From Streptomyces broussonetiae (GTDB lineage Bacteria; Actinomycetota; Actinomycetes; Streptomycetales; Streptomycetaceae): a stretch of DNA of 64,000 nucleotides. Shown one piece after another: positions 27,443-35,859 of this stretch. The stretch covers positions 3,658,001 to 3,722,000 of the forward strand of contig NZ_CP047020.1 of NCBI RefSeq assembly GCF_009796285.1, in the 5' to 3' direction. The translations under genes were made by a program, and so were the position numbers. The notes beneath the pieces were generated by a model, which worked only from the letters and a program-made list of their open reading frames with translations, did no database searches and was not told where the DNA came from. Within the stretch, counting starts at the first letter, position 1. The number at the start of each line of letters is the position of its first letter.

Positions 27443-27660
27443 AAGAGCACTGACTGATCCGCGCGGGCCTTTTCAGTGAATCTCCATTCCATGTCGATGT
27501 ATTCGACAGCGCGTTGCGTTTTGTCGCACAGGCCCGGCGGCACCTGATGGGTGTTTGCGGCTGACGATTTTGCGGGCTGCCCCGGGTACCCGAACGCGGG
27601 GAGCCGCCGCATACCGGCAGCCACCGCAACCCGTGCCCCCGGGCCGTCGGCCGACCTGCC
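27443..27660. other. Gene-free spacer after the PAS remnant
   Basis: This stretch is noticeably AT-richer than its neighbours (for example around 27470-27560). I see no open frame with normal codon bias, RNA gene or strong hairpin in it. Together with the PAS remnant it forms a roughly 520-bp decayed interval after mscL. Confidence 0.4.
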
Positions 27661-29097
27661 TCAGTCGCCCGGCTGCTCCCGCTTGCGCAGGATCACCAGG
27701 ACCGCACCGCCGATGACGACCAGCCCGATGGCCGCGCCCGCGATCAGGGGGGTGATCGCGGAGCCGCCCGTCGCGGCGAGGTCGGTGTCGGGAGCCGCGG
27801 TGCCGCCGCCCACCGAGGCGGGGCTGGGCTCGTTGTGGACCTTGGCGCCCTGGGTCGTGATCACGCCCTGGGTCCTGCAGTCGAGGACGCCGGTGAAACG
27901 CTGGCTGAAGCCGTTCGGACCGGTGATCGTGAAGTCGTAGGCCTGGTCCTCCTGGAGCGGGACCGTCACCGTGCGGGTGGCGCCCGCGGGGATGGTGTGC
28001 TCGGCACCCATCAGCGCGAAGCCGAACGGCTTGTCGCCGGAGTTCACCACGATGATGTCCACGGCGCTGTCCGCACAGTTCTTGCGAGCCGAGACCGCCG
28101 GTATGGCGCCCTCGGCCGCCCAGGTGACGCCGGCGGTCGCGGAGACCGTTGACTCGCTGGACCCGGCCAGTATCTGGGTCTGGCTGCGGCTGTCCGAGGA
28201 GAACGCACGGCCCACTGGCACGGTGGTCGACGCCTGCACGGTCAGCTGGGCGGTGCCTCCCCCACTTCCGGACGCGTGCGAAGCATCCCCCTCCGTGTCC
28301 TTGGGGACGTCGAAGTACAGCCGGCTGCCGTTCTTCGCGGTGGTGACCGCCTTGCCGGTCTTGTCGACGATCCGCACCCCGGTGGTGGCTGCGTCCGCCG
28401 GCGGGCTGACCGCGACACCGGTCGCGTTGGTGTGCACGGTCACCGGTCCCAGCAGCGCGCCGGGCCGCCCGGACACCGCGGGCGGGTCCAGGGTGAGCGA
28501 GGCCTGCGGTTCGGCGAGGTCACGGGCGCTCTTCTGCAGGTAGTCGGCGAGCTTCTCGGCCTGCGGGTCGGCGGCGTCGACCTTCGCGCCGTCGGAGTAG
28601 CGCCAGATGGCCACCTGGGTGCCGGCTGCCGCGTCCTGCTCGGTGAGGCTGCCGGCGCCCGCCTTGCGGGCGAGTGCGGCGAGGTCGTTGACCTGGGGGT
28701 AGGAGTTCTGCAGGATCCAGCGGATCCTGCCGGCGTTCTTGTTGGTGCCCAGCGAGGTGCCGCTCCAGGACGTCTCCCGGTAGGGCGCATCGCGCTGGGT
28801 GGGGCTGTACAGGTCGACGCAGTACGTCTGCAGGGTGCCGCCGCCGTCGACGGACATCTCGAACAGGCCCGCCTCCACCCGCTGGTCGCCGCCGGCCTCG
28901 TGGATCACGGCCTCGCCGTAGGTCTTCAGGCCGTTGATGGTGGCCGTCGCCCCGCCCTGGGTCTGCGGTGTCCCCTCGGCCACAGCCGTACCGGCGCCGG
29001 ACAGCACACCGGCCGCCACGATGCCGGACACCGACGCGACGGCGGCCAGGCGGGCCGCGGGGGCGGACCGGTGAAACCCAGAGAACGCACCAAGCAC
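27661..29097 (-). CDS. Cys-Gln thioester-domain surface protein with LAXTG sorting signal
   Basis: A 478-residue exported protein. The start is GTG 29097 with AAGGGGA upstream. An Ala-rich signal peptide ends near AVAEG. The thioester domain follows: the cysteine of LQTYCVDLYSP and the glutamine of AAGTQVAIWRY are the pair that forms an internal Cys-Gln thioester in such adhesins. Beta-rich repeats and a stalk follow. The C-terminus carries LAATG, a hydrophobic helix and the basic tail RKREQPGD, a class E sortase signal. The protein should be covalently fixed to peptidoglycan and could bind amine groups on a target surface. Thioester-domain proteins of Streptomyces aerial hyphae are known but poorly characterised. 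Confidence 0.88.
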   Translation of the reverse strand: MLGAFSGFHRSAPAARLAAVASVSGIVAAGVLSGAGTAVAEGTPQTQGGATATINGLKTYGEAVIHEAGGDQRVEAGLFEMSVDGGGTLQTYCVDLYSPTQRDAPYRETSWSGTSLGTNKNAGRIRWILQNSYPQVNDLAALARKAGAGSLTEQDAAAGTQVAIWRYSDGAKVDAADPQAEKLADYLQKSARDLAEPQASLTLDPPAVSGRPGALLGPVTVHTNATGVAVSPPADAATTGVRIVDKTGKAVTTAKNGSRLYFDVPKDTEGDASHASGSGGGTAQLTVQASTTVPVGRAFSSDSRSQTQILAGSSESTVSATAGVTWAAEGAIPAVSARKNCADSAVDIIVVNSGDKPFGFALMGAEHTIPAGATRTVTVPLQEDQAYDFTITGPNGFSQRFTGVLDCRTQGVITTQGAKVHNEPSPASVGGGTAAPDTDLAATGGSAITPLIAGAAIGLVVIGGAVLVILRKREQPGD

Positions 29098-29400
29098 AGA
29101 ATTCCCCTTCGAGCAGGACCCGTTGGACGTGGGGGACGGTCCCACCAGCAGAATCGGCAGCCCCTAGGGGCATGCCCGGCATCCTATGGATCAGCCGGAG
29201 CCTCCCCTGCCGGTCGGATGATCCGATGGGGGATCCGATCCGTAATCGTTATCGCCGGGACCGTCCATGAGCTGGGCATATCGACAAATCCACCGGTTCG
29301 TACAGGGTGTTGGGCGATCCGGTACGGCCGAGCGGTCCCCGGTGGTGCCAGGTGGCGCCCGGTGGCGCCGACCCGTGCGCACCGCCGGTGGTCGCTGACC
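29098..29400. other. Intergenic region between ssbB and the thioester-protein gene
   Basis: These 303 bp hold the ribosome binding site and presumably the promoter of the thioester-protein gene. Short GGATCC/GATCCG words recur near 29215-29245 and GGTGGCGCC words near 29345-29375. I could not assign a promoter or terminator. Confidence 0.4.
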
Positions 29401-29892
29401 TCACGTCACCATGACGGGCACTGCGGCCTGTTGATGACGTTCTTGACCGGTTCCTGCCTCGGTCCGGTCGTCCGCGGGGCGCGGTGTCTCCCAGTTCGGC
29501 TCCGGCCTCGTCGCCGACGGCTGTGTCTCCGGCCTGGCCGCGCGCTGGAAGGCCGCCGTACCGCGGGCGAGGTCATGGCCGATCGCCGCGGCGTCGATGT
29601 CGGCGGAGGCCCACTGCTGCTGACCGTCGCGGACCTCCGTGCGCACCTTGAGCCGACCCTGGACGACGACGGGCTGGCCCACCTCCACCGACGCCATCAC
29701 GTTGACCGCGAGCTGGCGATTGGCCCACACCGTGAAGAAGTTGGTGTGCCCGTCCGTCCAGGCGCTCTTCTCGCGGTCCCAGTAGCGGGAGGTCACCGCC
29801 AGCCGGAACCGGGCCGACGGACCCGCCGCCAGCTCCCGGTACACCGGCTGGGTCGCCACGTTGCCCACCACGCAGACGATGGTCTCGTTCAT
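29401..29892 (-). CDS. ssbB: Single-stranded DNA-binding protein SsbB
   Basis: A 163-residue OB-fold protein (MNETIVCVVGNVATQPVYREL, RFRLAVTSRYWDREKSAWTDG, FFTVWANRQLAVN, VVVQGRLKVRTEVRDG). The C-terminus lacks the acidic DDDIPF-type tip of replicative SSB and ends AAVPVMVT. This matches SsbB of S. coelicolor, the paralogue needed for chromosome segregation during sporulation, rather than the essential SsbA. No rpsF or rplI neighbours are present, which also excludes ssbA. It lies downstream of two GTPase genes on the same strand after a 330-bp gap. Confidence 0.9.
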   Translation of the reverse strand: MNETIVCVVGNVATQPVYRELAAGPSARFRLAVTSRYWDREKSAWTDGHTNFFTVWANRQLAVNVMASVEVGQPVVVQGRLKVRTEVRDGQQQWASADIDAAAIGHDLARGTAAFQRAARPETQPSATRPEPNWETPRPADDRTEAGTGQERHQQAAVPVMVT

Positions 29893-30097
29893 GTCCTCGC
29901 TCCCCTCCCCCGCCCGGCGTCCTGCGGCCCGCGGGCGGCACGCGTACGGGGCCGTCCCGTACCGCTGTGGCGCGGCGGCCGCACCGCCTACCGCGATCGC
30001 CGCGACCCCAGAGTGCCGCCGCCGGGCCGGGCCCGCCGGACGCTGTGGACGACCATCCCACCTGTGGAAAACCCCGCCACCCGCACGAGTGGCCCAC

Positions 30098-30165
30098 GGC
30101 CCGCGTCACCGCACCCGACCCCCACCCCGACCCCGGCCCGCGTCACCGCACCCGACCCCCACCCC
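30098..30165. repeat. Direct repeat, 31-bp units with 37-bp period
   Basis: The sequence beginning GGCCCGCGTCACCGCACCCG and continuing with a C-rich stretch occurs at 30098-30128 and 30135-30165. Shorter GTCACCGCACCC echoes occur near 30194-30235, reaching into the 3' end of the GTPase gene. It looks like expansion of a simple C-rich word downstream of the gene. Confidence 0.7.
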
Positions 30166-30222
30166 CGTCACCTCACTCGCGCCCCGACGCCGGCACCAAC
30201 CCCGTCACCGGACCCACCCCCG

Positions 30223-32490
30223 TCACCGCACCCGCGCCCCGCTCCCGTCCCGCACCACCCTGCCGTACTGCTCCCGCACCTCCCGGTAGCGCAGCAGCTC
30301 CGCCGCCACCGGATCGAGCACCCGGGCCCGGCCGCAGCTCGCCGCCGCCTCGCGCAGGCGCCGTTCCGCGTCCTGGCCGTAGCGCCGGGCCGGGCCTCTC
30401 GCCGCCATCCGGCAGCCCCACTCGACCATCGGCCCGCCGATGATCCCGCACACCATCAGCAGCACCGGAACCCCCAGGTTGGGTGCCATGACACCGGCGA
30501 TCTGCCCGACCAGCCACAGGCCGCCGATGACCTGCAGCAGCGTCATCGCCGCCTGGACCAGCACCGCCGCCGGCCACCACCCCGGGCGCGGCGGGCGCCC
30601 CGGCGGCAGGCCGGCCCGTTCCGCCAGCTCGTCCAGCGCCTCGGACAGTCCCTGGGACCCGCGTGCGGCCGCCTCGCGCACCGCCTGCGCCCAGGGTGCG
30701 GGCAGCCCGGCCGAGGCCCGGTCGGAGACCGTACGGACCGCCTGCTCCACGCGCTGGCGGGCCGTCGCCTCCTCGTCGGGCTGGGTCCGCACGAGGTGGC
30801 GGCCGGTGGGAGACTCGCCGCGATGCTGGTACCAGCGCCACAGCCGGAGCCAGGGCGTGCCGCAGGCGCGGCCCGCGTTGCGCAGCCAGGCGCGCTCAGC
30901 GGCCTCGCCCGCCGCGGTGGCGCCGACCGCGTCCGCGAGCCGCGCGGCGAACTCCTCGCGCGCCTCCTCGCTGAGGCCGGACCGGCGCACCGTGGTGTAG
31001 ACGGGCCGCAGCTCGGCCGCGGCGGCGTCCACGTCGGCCGCGACCCGGCGGGCCGCCGCACCGCGCTCGGCCACGAACTCGCCGAGGCTCTCGCGCAGGT
31101 CCGCGACGCCCTGGCCAGTGAGCGCGGACAGCGCGAGCACCGTGGCGCCGGGTTCGCCGTGCTCGCCGAGGGCGACGCCGTCCTCGTCCAACAGCCGCCG
31201 CAGGTCGTCCAGGACCTGGTCGGCGGCGTCCCCGGGCAGCCGGTCGACCTGGTTGAGGACGACGAACATGACCTCCGCGTGACCGGCCAGGGGGCGCAGA
31301 TAGCGCTCGTGCAGCACGGCGTCGGCGTACTTCTCCGGGTCGACGACCCAGATCACCGCGTCGACCAGTTTCAGGATGCGGTCGACCTGCTTGCGGTGCT
31401 CCGCGGCGGCGGAGTCGTGGTCGGGCAGGTCGACCAGGACCAGACCGCGCAGCTGCCCCTCGGTATCCGCGCTCTGCAGCGGGCGGCGGCGCAGCCGGCC
31501 CGGGATACCGAGCCGGTCGATGAGGCTCGCGGCGCCGTCGCTCCAGCTGCACGCGATGGGCGCGGCCGTGGTCGGACGCCGCACCCCGGTCTCCGAAATG
31601 GCCACTCCGGCAAGGGCGTTGAACAGCTGCGACTTGCCGCTGCCGGTCGCGCCCGCGATGGCGACGACCGTGTGCCGACCGGACAGCTTGCGGCGGGCGG
31701 CCGCCTCGTCCAGGACCCGGCCCGCCTCGGCCAGGGTCTCGCTGTCCAGCCGGGTGCGGGAGAGCCCGACCAGCTCGCGCAGGGCGTCCAGGCGGGAGCG
31801 CAGCTTGCCGTCGTAGGCCAGCGGGGCCGGGGTCTGGCTGCCGTGGCCGCGGCCCGAGGTCTCCATGGCCGTGGCCCGTTCGGCCGCGAGGGCGGCGGCG
31901 GTGGCCTCGGTGACCCGCCGGGCGATCAGCCCGTCGTCCCAGGCCTCGTCCGACTCCGCCGACTCGGGGTCGGCGTCCGGGCCGGGCCCGTGGAGGCTGA
32001 GGGCGGCCGGGATGCGGGGGTGCGGGGGCGGAACACGCCGCGGCGGCGCGGCGGTCCTGTCCGGGTCCTTCCTCGGCTCCGGGCGCTGAGGCGGGAACAA
32101 GTCGACACCGTCGCCGTCTACCCGGCGCGCGTCCCCTGCGTCCCCTGCGTCCCCTGGACCTGTTTCACCTGCTCCACCCACTCCACCGGCTCTGTCTTGC
32201 CGGTACGCACCCATCGTGCCGACGCCGCCGTGCCCGGCAGCGCCCCGGCGGGCGCCGCCCTCGTCCTGCACGCGCGCGTACGGCTGGCTCACCGCGCCGT
32301 CGTCGCCGGCCCCGGCCGCGCCGTCCGTGCCGTCGGCCCGGATCCCGGTGCCGGTGCCGGACGTACCGGTACGGCCGTCCATCGCGCCCTCGCCCAGCTC
32401 CACCCGGTCGTTGCTGTCGTGCTCCATGCGCCCCACGCGTCCCAAGTGGTCAATGTGATCCGTGTGCTCCTGGTCAGTGACAGCGGTCAC
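30223..32490 (-). CDS. YfjP-family (dynamin-like) GTPase with C-terminal membrane segments
   Basis: A 755-residue protein started at GTG 32490 behind AAGGAGAGG. The first 190 residues are low-complexity (Gly/Asp/Ala/Arg). The GTPase domain starts near residue 265: P-loop GATGSGKSQLF, switch threonine in RRPTTAAP, DLPDHDS (G3) and NQVDRLPG (G4). A helical domain follows, with two hydrophobic segments near residues 635-690 (WWPAAVLVQAAMTLLQVIGG and VPVLLMVCGIIGG). The fold resembles membrane-active GTPases of the YfjP/dynamin superfamily. It begins 3 nt after the stop of the other GTPase gene, so the two are surely co-expressed. Confidence 0.85.
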   Translation of the reverse strand: MTAVTDQEHTDHIDHLGRVGRMEHDSNDRVELGEGAMDGRTGTSGTGTGIRADGTDGAAGAGDDGAVSQPYARVQDEGGARRGAAGHGGVGTMGAYRQDRAGGVGGAGETGPGDAGDAGDARRVDGDGVDLFPPQRPEPRKDPDRTAAPPRRVPPPHPRIPAALSLHGPGPDADPESAESDEAWDDGLIARRVTEATAAALAAERATAMETSGRGHGSQTPAPLAYDGKLRSRLDALRELVGLSRTRLDSETLAEAGRVLDEAAARRKLSGRHTVVAIAGATGSGKSQLFNALAGVAISETGVRRPTTAAPIACSWSDGAASLIDRLGIPGRLRRRPLQSADTEGQLRGLVLVDLPDHDSAAAEHRKQVDRILKLVDAVIWVVDPEKYADAVLHERYLRPLAGHAEVMFVVLNQVDRLPGDAADQVLDDLRRLLDEDGVALGEHGEPGATVLALSALTGQGVADLRESLGEFVAERGAAARRVAADVDAAAAELRPVYTTVRRSGLSEEAREEFAARLADAVGATAAGEAAERAWLRNAGRACGTPWLRLWRWYQHRGESPTGRHLVRTQPDEEATARQRVEQAVRTVSDRASAGLPAPWAQAVREAAARGSQGLSEALDELAERAGLPPGRPPRPGWWPAAVLVQAAMTLLQVIGGLWLVGQIAGVMAPNLGVPVLLMVCGIIGGPMVEWGCRMAARGPARRYGQDAERRLREAAASCGRARVLDPVAAELLRYREVREQYGRVVRDGSGARVR

Positions 32491-32493
32491 CGG

Positions 32494-34104
32494 TCACCTC
32501 TCCTTCTGCAGCAGCGACAGTGCGGCGATGAGTTCGGCCTGGGGCTCGGGATGGACGTCCAGGGCGTCGAGCGGGGCGAGGCGCCGCTCGCGCTCGCGGA
32601 GCATGACGCGGTCCACGCGCTCGCCCAGCAGGCGTCCGGCCCGGTCGCGCAGCCGTAGCGCGCCATGGGCGCCGAGCCGCTCGGCGAGCCCCTCGCCCGC
32701 GGTGCGCGCCCGGCGTCCGCCGAGCAGCGCGGTGGCGACCAGGGCGGCGACGGCCTCCGGATCGGGGGCGCCGGAGCGCTCCAGATCGCGCGATTCCTCC
32801 TCGGCGTACTCCTCCAGTTCGCGCCGCCAGCGCCGTACGGCGAGGCCGATGCGGTGCTCGGCGCTCTCCACGGAGGACTCGCCGGCGGCGAGGGCGGGGT
32901 CGGCTCCGGCGGGCTCGAGCCGCCAGGCCTCGTCGACGCGCTCGTCGGCGGCGGTGACGGCGCACAGCAGCAGGGCGACCAGGCTCTCCACGAGCGCGTC
33001 CAGGAGTTCCCCGGCGGTGCAGTCCAGCGGGAAGGCCCGCCAGCGCTTGAGGGCGTCCCCGGAGAGTACGGCGCCGGACCGCAGCCGGTCGCGCACGCGC
33101 GCGTGCTCGCCGTCGTAGGCGGCCTCCACGGCGGTGGTGAGCCGGAGCGCGGCGGCGTACTGGGCGGCGGCCGCGCCGGCCAGCTCGGACATCCGGGACC
33201 TGAGCGAGTCGAGCAGGCCGTGGGCGGTACGGAGCATGACGTGCCGACGCGCGGCAGGGTCCTGGGCGTGATGGGCGAGCCAGTCCTTCAGCGGGGCGAC
33301 GGCGGTCGTGGGCAGCAGCCCGGCGCCCCAGGCGGACTCGGGCAGCTCGGGCACGGTGAAGCGGGGTACGTCGCCGAGCCCGGCCTTGGTGAGCAGGGCA
33401 CCGTACTGCCGGGAGACCTCGGAGACCACCTGGTGGGGCACCCGGTCCAGGACGGTCACGAGCGTGGCGTCGTACTCCTTGGCGGTGCGCAGCAGGTGCC
33501 AGGGTACGGCGTCGGCGTAGCGGGCGGCCGTGGTGACCATGATCCAGATGTCTGCGGCGCAGATCAACTCGGCGGCCAGGGCGCGGTTGTCGGCGATCAG
33601 GGAGTCGACGTCCGGTGCGTCGAGGAGGGCGAGTCCGGGCGGAAGGGTCTCGGCGCTCTCGACGCGCAGCACGCGCGCGGGGTGCTCGGCGCCGGACATC
33701 AGGAGGTCGTCGGTGGTCTCGTGCTGGGGCGACCACACGCGCGTGAGGTCGGGCAGGACCCGCATGTCGCTGAACCAGTGATGATCCTCCGGATGGCAGA
33801 CAAGCACCGGCGTCCGGGTCGTCGGCCGCAGCACGCTCGCCTCGCTCACCCGTCGGCCGACGAGCGAGTTGACGAGCGTCGACTTGCCGGCGCCGGTGGA
33901 ACCGCCGACGACGGCCAGCAAGGGCGCCTCGGGGTCCCGCAGACGGGGTACCAGATAGTCGTCGAGCTGAGCGAGCAGTTCGTCGCGGTTGGCACGCGCG
34001 CGTGGGGCTCCGGCCAGGGGCAGCGGAAAGCGTGCGGCGGCGACACGGTCGCGCAGCGCGGAGAGTGTGTCGAGCAGCTGAGGCCGTACGTCCAAGGTCA
34101 CCAC
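32494..34104 (-). CDS. Dynamin-superfamily GTPase, partner of the downstream GTPase
   Basis: A 536-residue protein, taken from GTG 34104 (MVTLDVRPQLLDTLSALRDR); GTG 34101 and TTG 34095 are alternatives and none has a strong ribosome binding site. The GTPase domain starts near residue 60 with P-loop VVGGSTGAGKSTLVNSLVG, RPTTRTPVLV and LLDAPDVDS (G3). The G4 position reads VLDRVP, a deviation from N/TKxD. The C-terminal half is helical without clear membrane helices. The pairing of a soluble and a membrane-bearing GTPase recalls the DynA/DynB pair of Streptomyces sporulation septa, but these are a different pair. Linkage to ssbB suggests, without proving, a role in septation or chromosome segregation. 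Confidence 0.84.
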   Translation of the reverse strand: MVTLDVRPQLLDTLSALRDRVAAARFPLPLAGAPRARANRDELLAQLDDYLVPRLRDPEAPLLAVVGGSTGAGKSTLVNSLVGRRVSEASVLRPTTRTPVLVCHPEDHHWFSDMRVLPDLTRVWSPQHETTDDLLMSGAEHPARVLRVESAETLPPGLALLDAPDVDSLIADNRALAAELICAADIWIMVTTAARYADAVPWHLLRTAKEYDATLVTVLDRVPHQVVSEVSRQYGALLTKAGLGDVPRFTVPELPESAWGAGLLPTTAVAPLKDWLAHHAQDPAARRHVMLRTAHGLLDSLRSRMSELAGAAAAQYAAALRLTTAVEAAYDGEHARVRDRLRSGAVLSGDALKRWRAFPLDCTAGELLDALVESLVALLLCAVTAADERVDEAWRLEPAGADPALAAGESSVESAEHRIGLAVRRWRRELEEYAEEESRDLERSGAPDPEAVAALVATALLGGRRARTAGEGLAERLGAHGALRLRDRAGRLLGERVDRVMLRERERRLAPLDALDVHPEPQAELIAALSLLQKER

Positions 34105-34377
34105 ATGCGAAGAATGCCCAATTTTAGGGGAATTCTGAAGCATATAGACATGTCTGCGCGCCGACGGCGCACAAAGGGCAGAAGGGATGACTGGGACGCG
34201 CGCGCAGTCCAGGCATAACGAGTGCACAACACCCGGTGCGTCGGACGCCAAAAGCGATGCACGATTCGTACCTGCCTGCGATTATCAGGACCGCTTCACC
34301 GAACCTCCACATCGAGCCACGGAGGCGAAGCGACAGGGTCGAGGAACAGGGAGCTTTATCCTTGGTCCCGCCACCAG

Positions 34378-34450
34378 GCCCCCGTAGCTCAGTGGATAGA
34401 GCAGGCGCCTTCTAAGCGCTTGGCCGCAGGTTCGAGTCCTGCCGGGGGCG
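34378..34450 (+). tRNA. tRNA-Arg (anticodon TCT)
   Basis: A full cloverleaf is visible. Acceptor GCCCCCG pairs with CGGGGGC, D arm GCTC/GAGC, and anticodon arm GGCGC/GCGCT with loop CTTCTAA (anticodon TCT). The T arm is GCAGG/CCTGC with loop TTCGAGT. The discriminator base is G at 34450 and CCA is not encoded. It reads AGA codons, which are rare in this G+C-rich genome. No integrase or duplicated 3' end is present, so the site looks unoccupied. Confidence 0.96.
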
Positions 34451-34459
34451 CCCGTGCAC

Positions 34460-34486
34460 AGCCCTCCCTCAGGGAGGGCTTTTTTT
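34460..34486 (+). terminator. Strong intrinsic terminator after tRNA-Arg
   Basis: AGCCCTCCCT (34460-34469) and AGGGAGGGCT (34471-34480) form a 10-bp inverted repeat around one base. In practice this gives an 8-bp stem with a 5-nt loop. It is followed by a run of seven T residues, unusual for Streptomyces and typical of tRNA terminators. Confidence 0.93.
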
Positions 34487-34757
34487 GCTGGTCAGAGGTG
34501 GTACCACGGGGCGCGGGTCAGCCCGGGACGCCTCCTTGGTGGCCAAGGGTGCGCTTCGGGACCGTCCGGCTGTGACCGGGGTGTCGCGGGTGGCCCTGCC
34601 GCAGATCATGTCGACCTTCTCGACCAGAGGAAGATCAGCCAACGCCCGGCACCTGGGCCTCTGGGGGTCGGGCGCGGGTGGTCCGGGGCGCCGTTCCCCT
34701 CTCCCGGCCCGTCGGCGTGGCGCGGATACAGTCATCCTCGGGGAGAGGAGAGTCGAC

Positions 34758-35717
34758 GTGCGACTTCGCTGTGCGGTACTGGACGACTTCCAGGGCGTGG
34801 CCACCACGCTGGCCGACTGGTCGGTGATCGAGGACGAGGTCGAGGCCGTCGCACTGCGCGAGCACCTGGACACCGAGGACGACCTCGCCGCGGCCCTCGC
34901 CGACTTCGACATCGTCGTCACCCTGCGCGAACGCGTCCCGGTCCCCGGCTCGTTGATCGCCCGGCTGCCCCGGCTGAAGCTGATCGTCGCCTCCGGGATG
35001 CGCAACACCGTCATCGACTACGCGGCCGCCGAGAAGCACGGCGTCACCGTGTGCGGCACGCAGAGTTCGGGCATCCCGCCCGCCGAGCTGACCTGGGCGC
35101 TGCTGCTCGGGCTGGCCCGCGGGATCGTCGAGGAGAACACCGCCCTGCGCACCGGCGGTCCCTGGCAGTCCACCGTCGGCGCCGACCTGCACGGCGCCCG
35201 GCTCGGCGTGCTCGGTCTCGGCCGGATCGGCGGCCATGTGGCCCGGGTCGGGCTCGCCTTCGGCATGCGGGTCAGCGCCTGGAGCCCGCGCCTGACGGAG
35301 GAGCGCGCCGCGGAACACGGTGTCGAACTGGCCGCGTCCAAGGAGGAATTGCTCACCGCCAGTGACTTCGTCTCCGTCCAGGTGCCCGGCGGTGACGGCA
35401 CCCGCGGCCTCATCGGCGCCGCCGAACTGGCTCTCATGAAGCCGACCGCCTACCTGGTCAACACCTCCCGGGCCTCGGTCGTCGACCAGGACGCGCTGCT
35501 GGCCGCGCTGCACGAGGGCCGGATCGCGGGAGCGGGCATCGACGTCTTCGACATCGAGCCGCTGCCCGCCGACCATCCGATGCGCACCGCGCCGCGCCTG
35601 CTCGCCACGCCCCACCTCGGCTATGTCTCACGGGCCAACTACACGACGTACTACGGCCAGGCGGTGGAGAACATCCAGGCCTATCTGGCGGGCTCCCCGA
35701 TACGACGGCTGCCGTGA
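34758..35717 (+). CDS. D-isomer-specific 2-hydroxyacid dehydrogenase family protein
   Basis: A 319-residue cytoplasmic NAD(P)-dependent enzyme. GTG 34758 follows GGAGAGGAGA; longer frames upstream have no start signal and poor codon bias. The catalytic domain begins RLRCAVLDDFQGVA. The nucleotide-binding fold is LGVLGLGRIGGHVARVG, then VNTSRASVVDQDALLAAL (catalytic Arg) and DVFDIEPLP (Glu), with the catalytic His in TPHLGYVSR. The substrate is not predictable; phosphoglycerate-dehydrogenase-like and hydroxypyruvate-reductase-like members share this build. It is transcribed alone, between the tRNA and chaplin G. Confidence 0.87.
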   Translation: MRLRCAVLDDFQGVATTLADWSVIEDEVEAVALREHLDTEDDLAAALADFDIVVTLRERVPVPGSLIARLPRLKLIVASGMRNTVIDYAAAEKHGVTVCGTQSSGIPPAELTWALLLGLARGIVEENTALRTGGPWQSTVGADLHGARLGVLGLGRIGGHVARVGLAFGMRVSAWSPRLTEERAAEHGVELAASKEELLTASDFVSVQVPGGDGTRGLIGAAELALMKPTAYLVNTSRASVVDQDALLAALHEGRIAGAGIDVFDIEPLPADHPMRTAPRLLATPHLGYVSRANYTTYYGQAVENIQAYLAGSPIRRLP

Positions 35718-35772
35718 GTGCCGTCGACGAAAAGGCATGCTGCCGTTGAAAGGGTGATCCACCTGCGATCAC

Positions 35773-35800
35773 CGTGACCACCCTCGCGCGGCGCCGTTGA
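35773..35800 (+). promoter_or_regulatory. Sigma-BldN-like promoter of chaplin G
   Basis: CGTGAC (35773-35778) and CGTTGA (35795-35800) are 16 bp apart. This is one mismatch from the published BldN consensus CGTAAC-N16-CGTTGA that drives chaplin and rodlin genes. It lies 60 bp upstream of the start codon. Confidence 0.75.
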
Positions 35801-35859
35801 ACGGAAAGTGCGGCGGCTGGCCTGCCGCTGCGCTTTCCGAGCAACAAAAGGAGAACGTG

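Noticed and set aside
29191..29382. A 63-codon minus-strand frame in the spacer between ssbB and the thioester protein
   Set aside because: No ribosome binding site, no family resemblance and weak codon bias. Treated as non-coding.
28276..32658. A 1460-codon open frame on the plus strand opposite the thioester protein, ssbB and a GTPase
   Set aside because: Its translation is Arg/Gly/Ala/Pro/Asp-rich low-complexity with no domain, and it lies opposite well-supported genes. Such antisense frames are normal in G+C-rich DNA where stops are rare.
34378..34450. tRNA-Arg as an occupied integration site
   Set aside because: No integrase, excisionase or duplicated 3' tRNA segment is visible on either side. 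The adjacent genes are ordinary chromosomal ones and the terminator is intact.
34485..34757. A 91-codon N-terminal extension of the hydroxyacid dehydrogenase
   Set aside because: Translation is low-complexity with poor codon bias, it crosses the tRNA terminator, and a strong GGAGAGGAGA site precedes GTG 34758, which starts exactly at the domain boundary.
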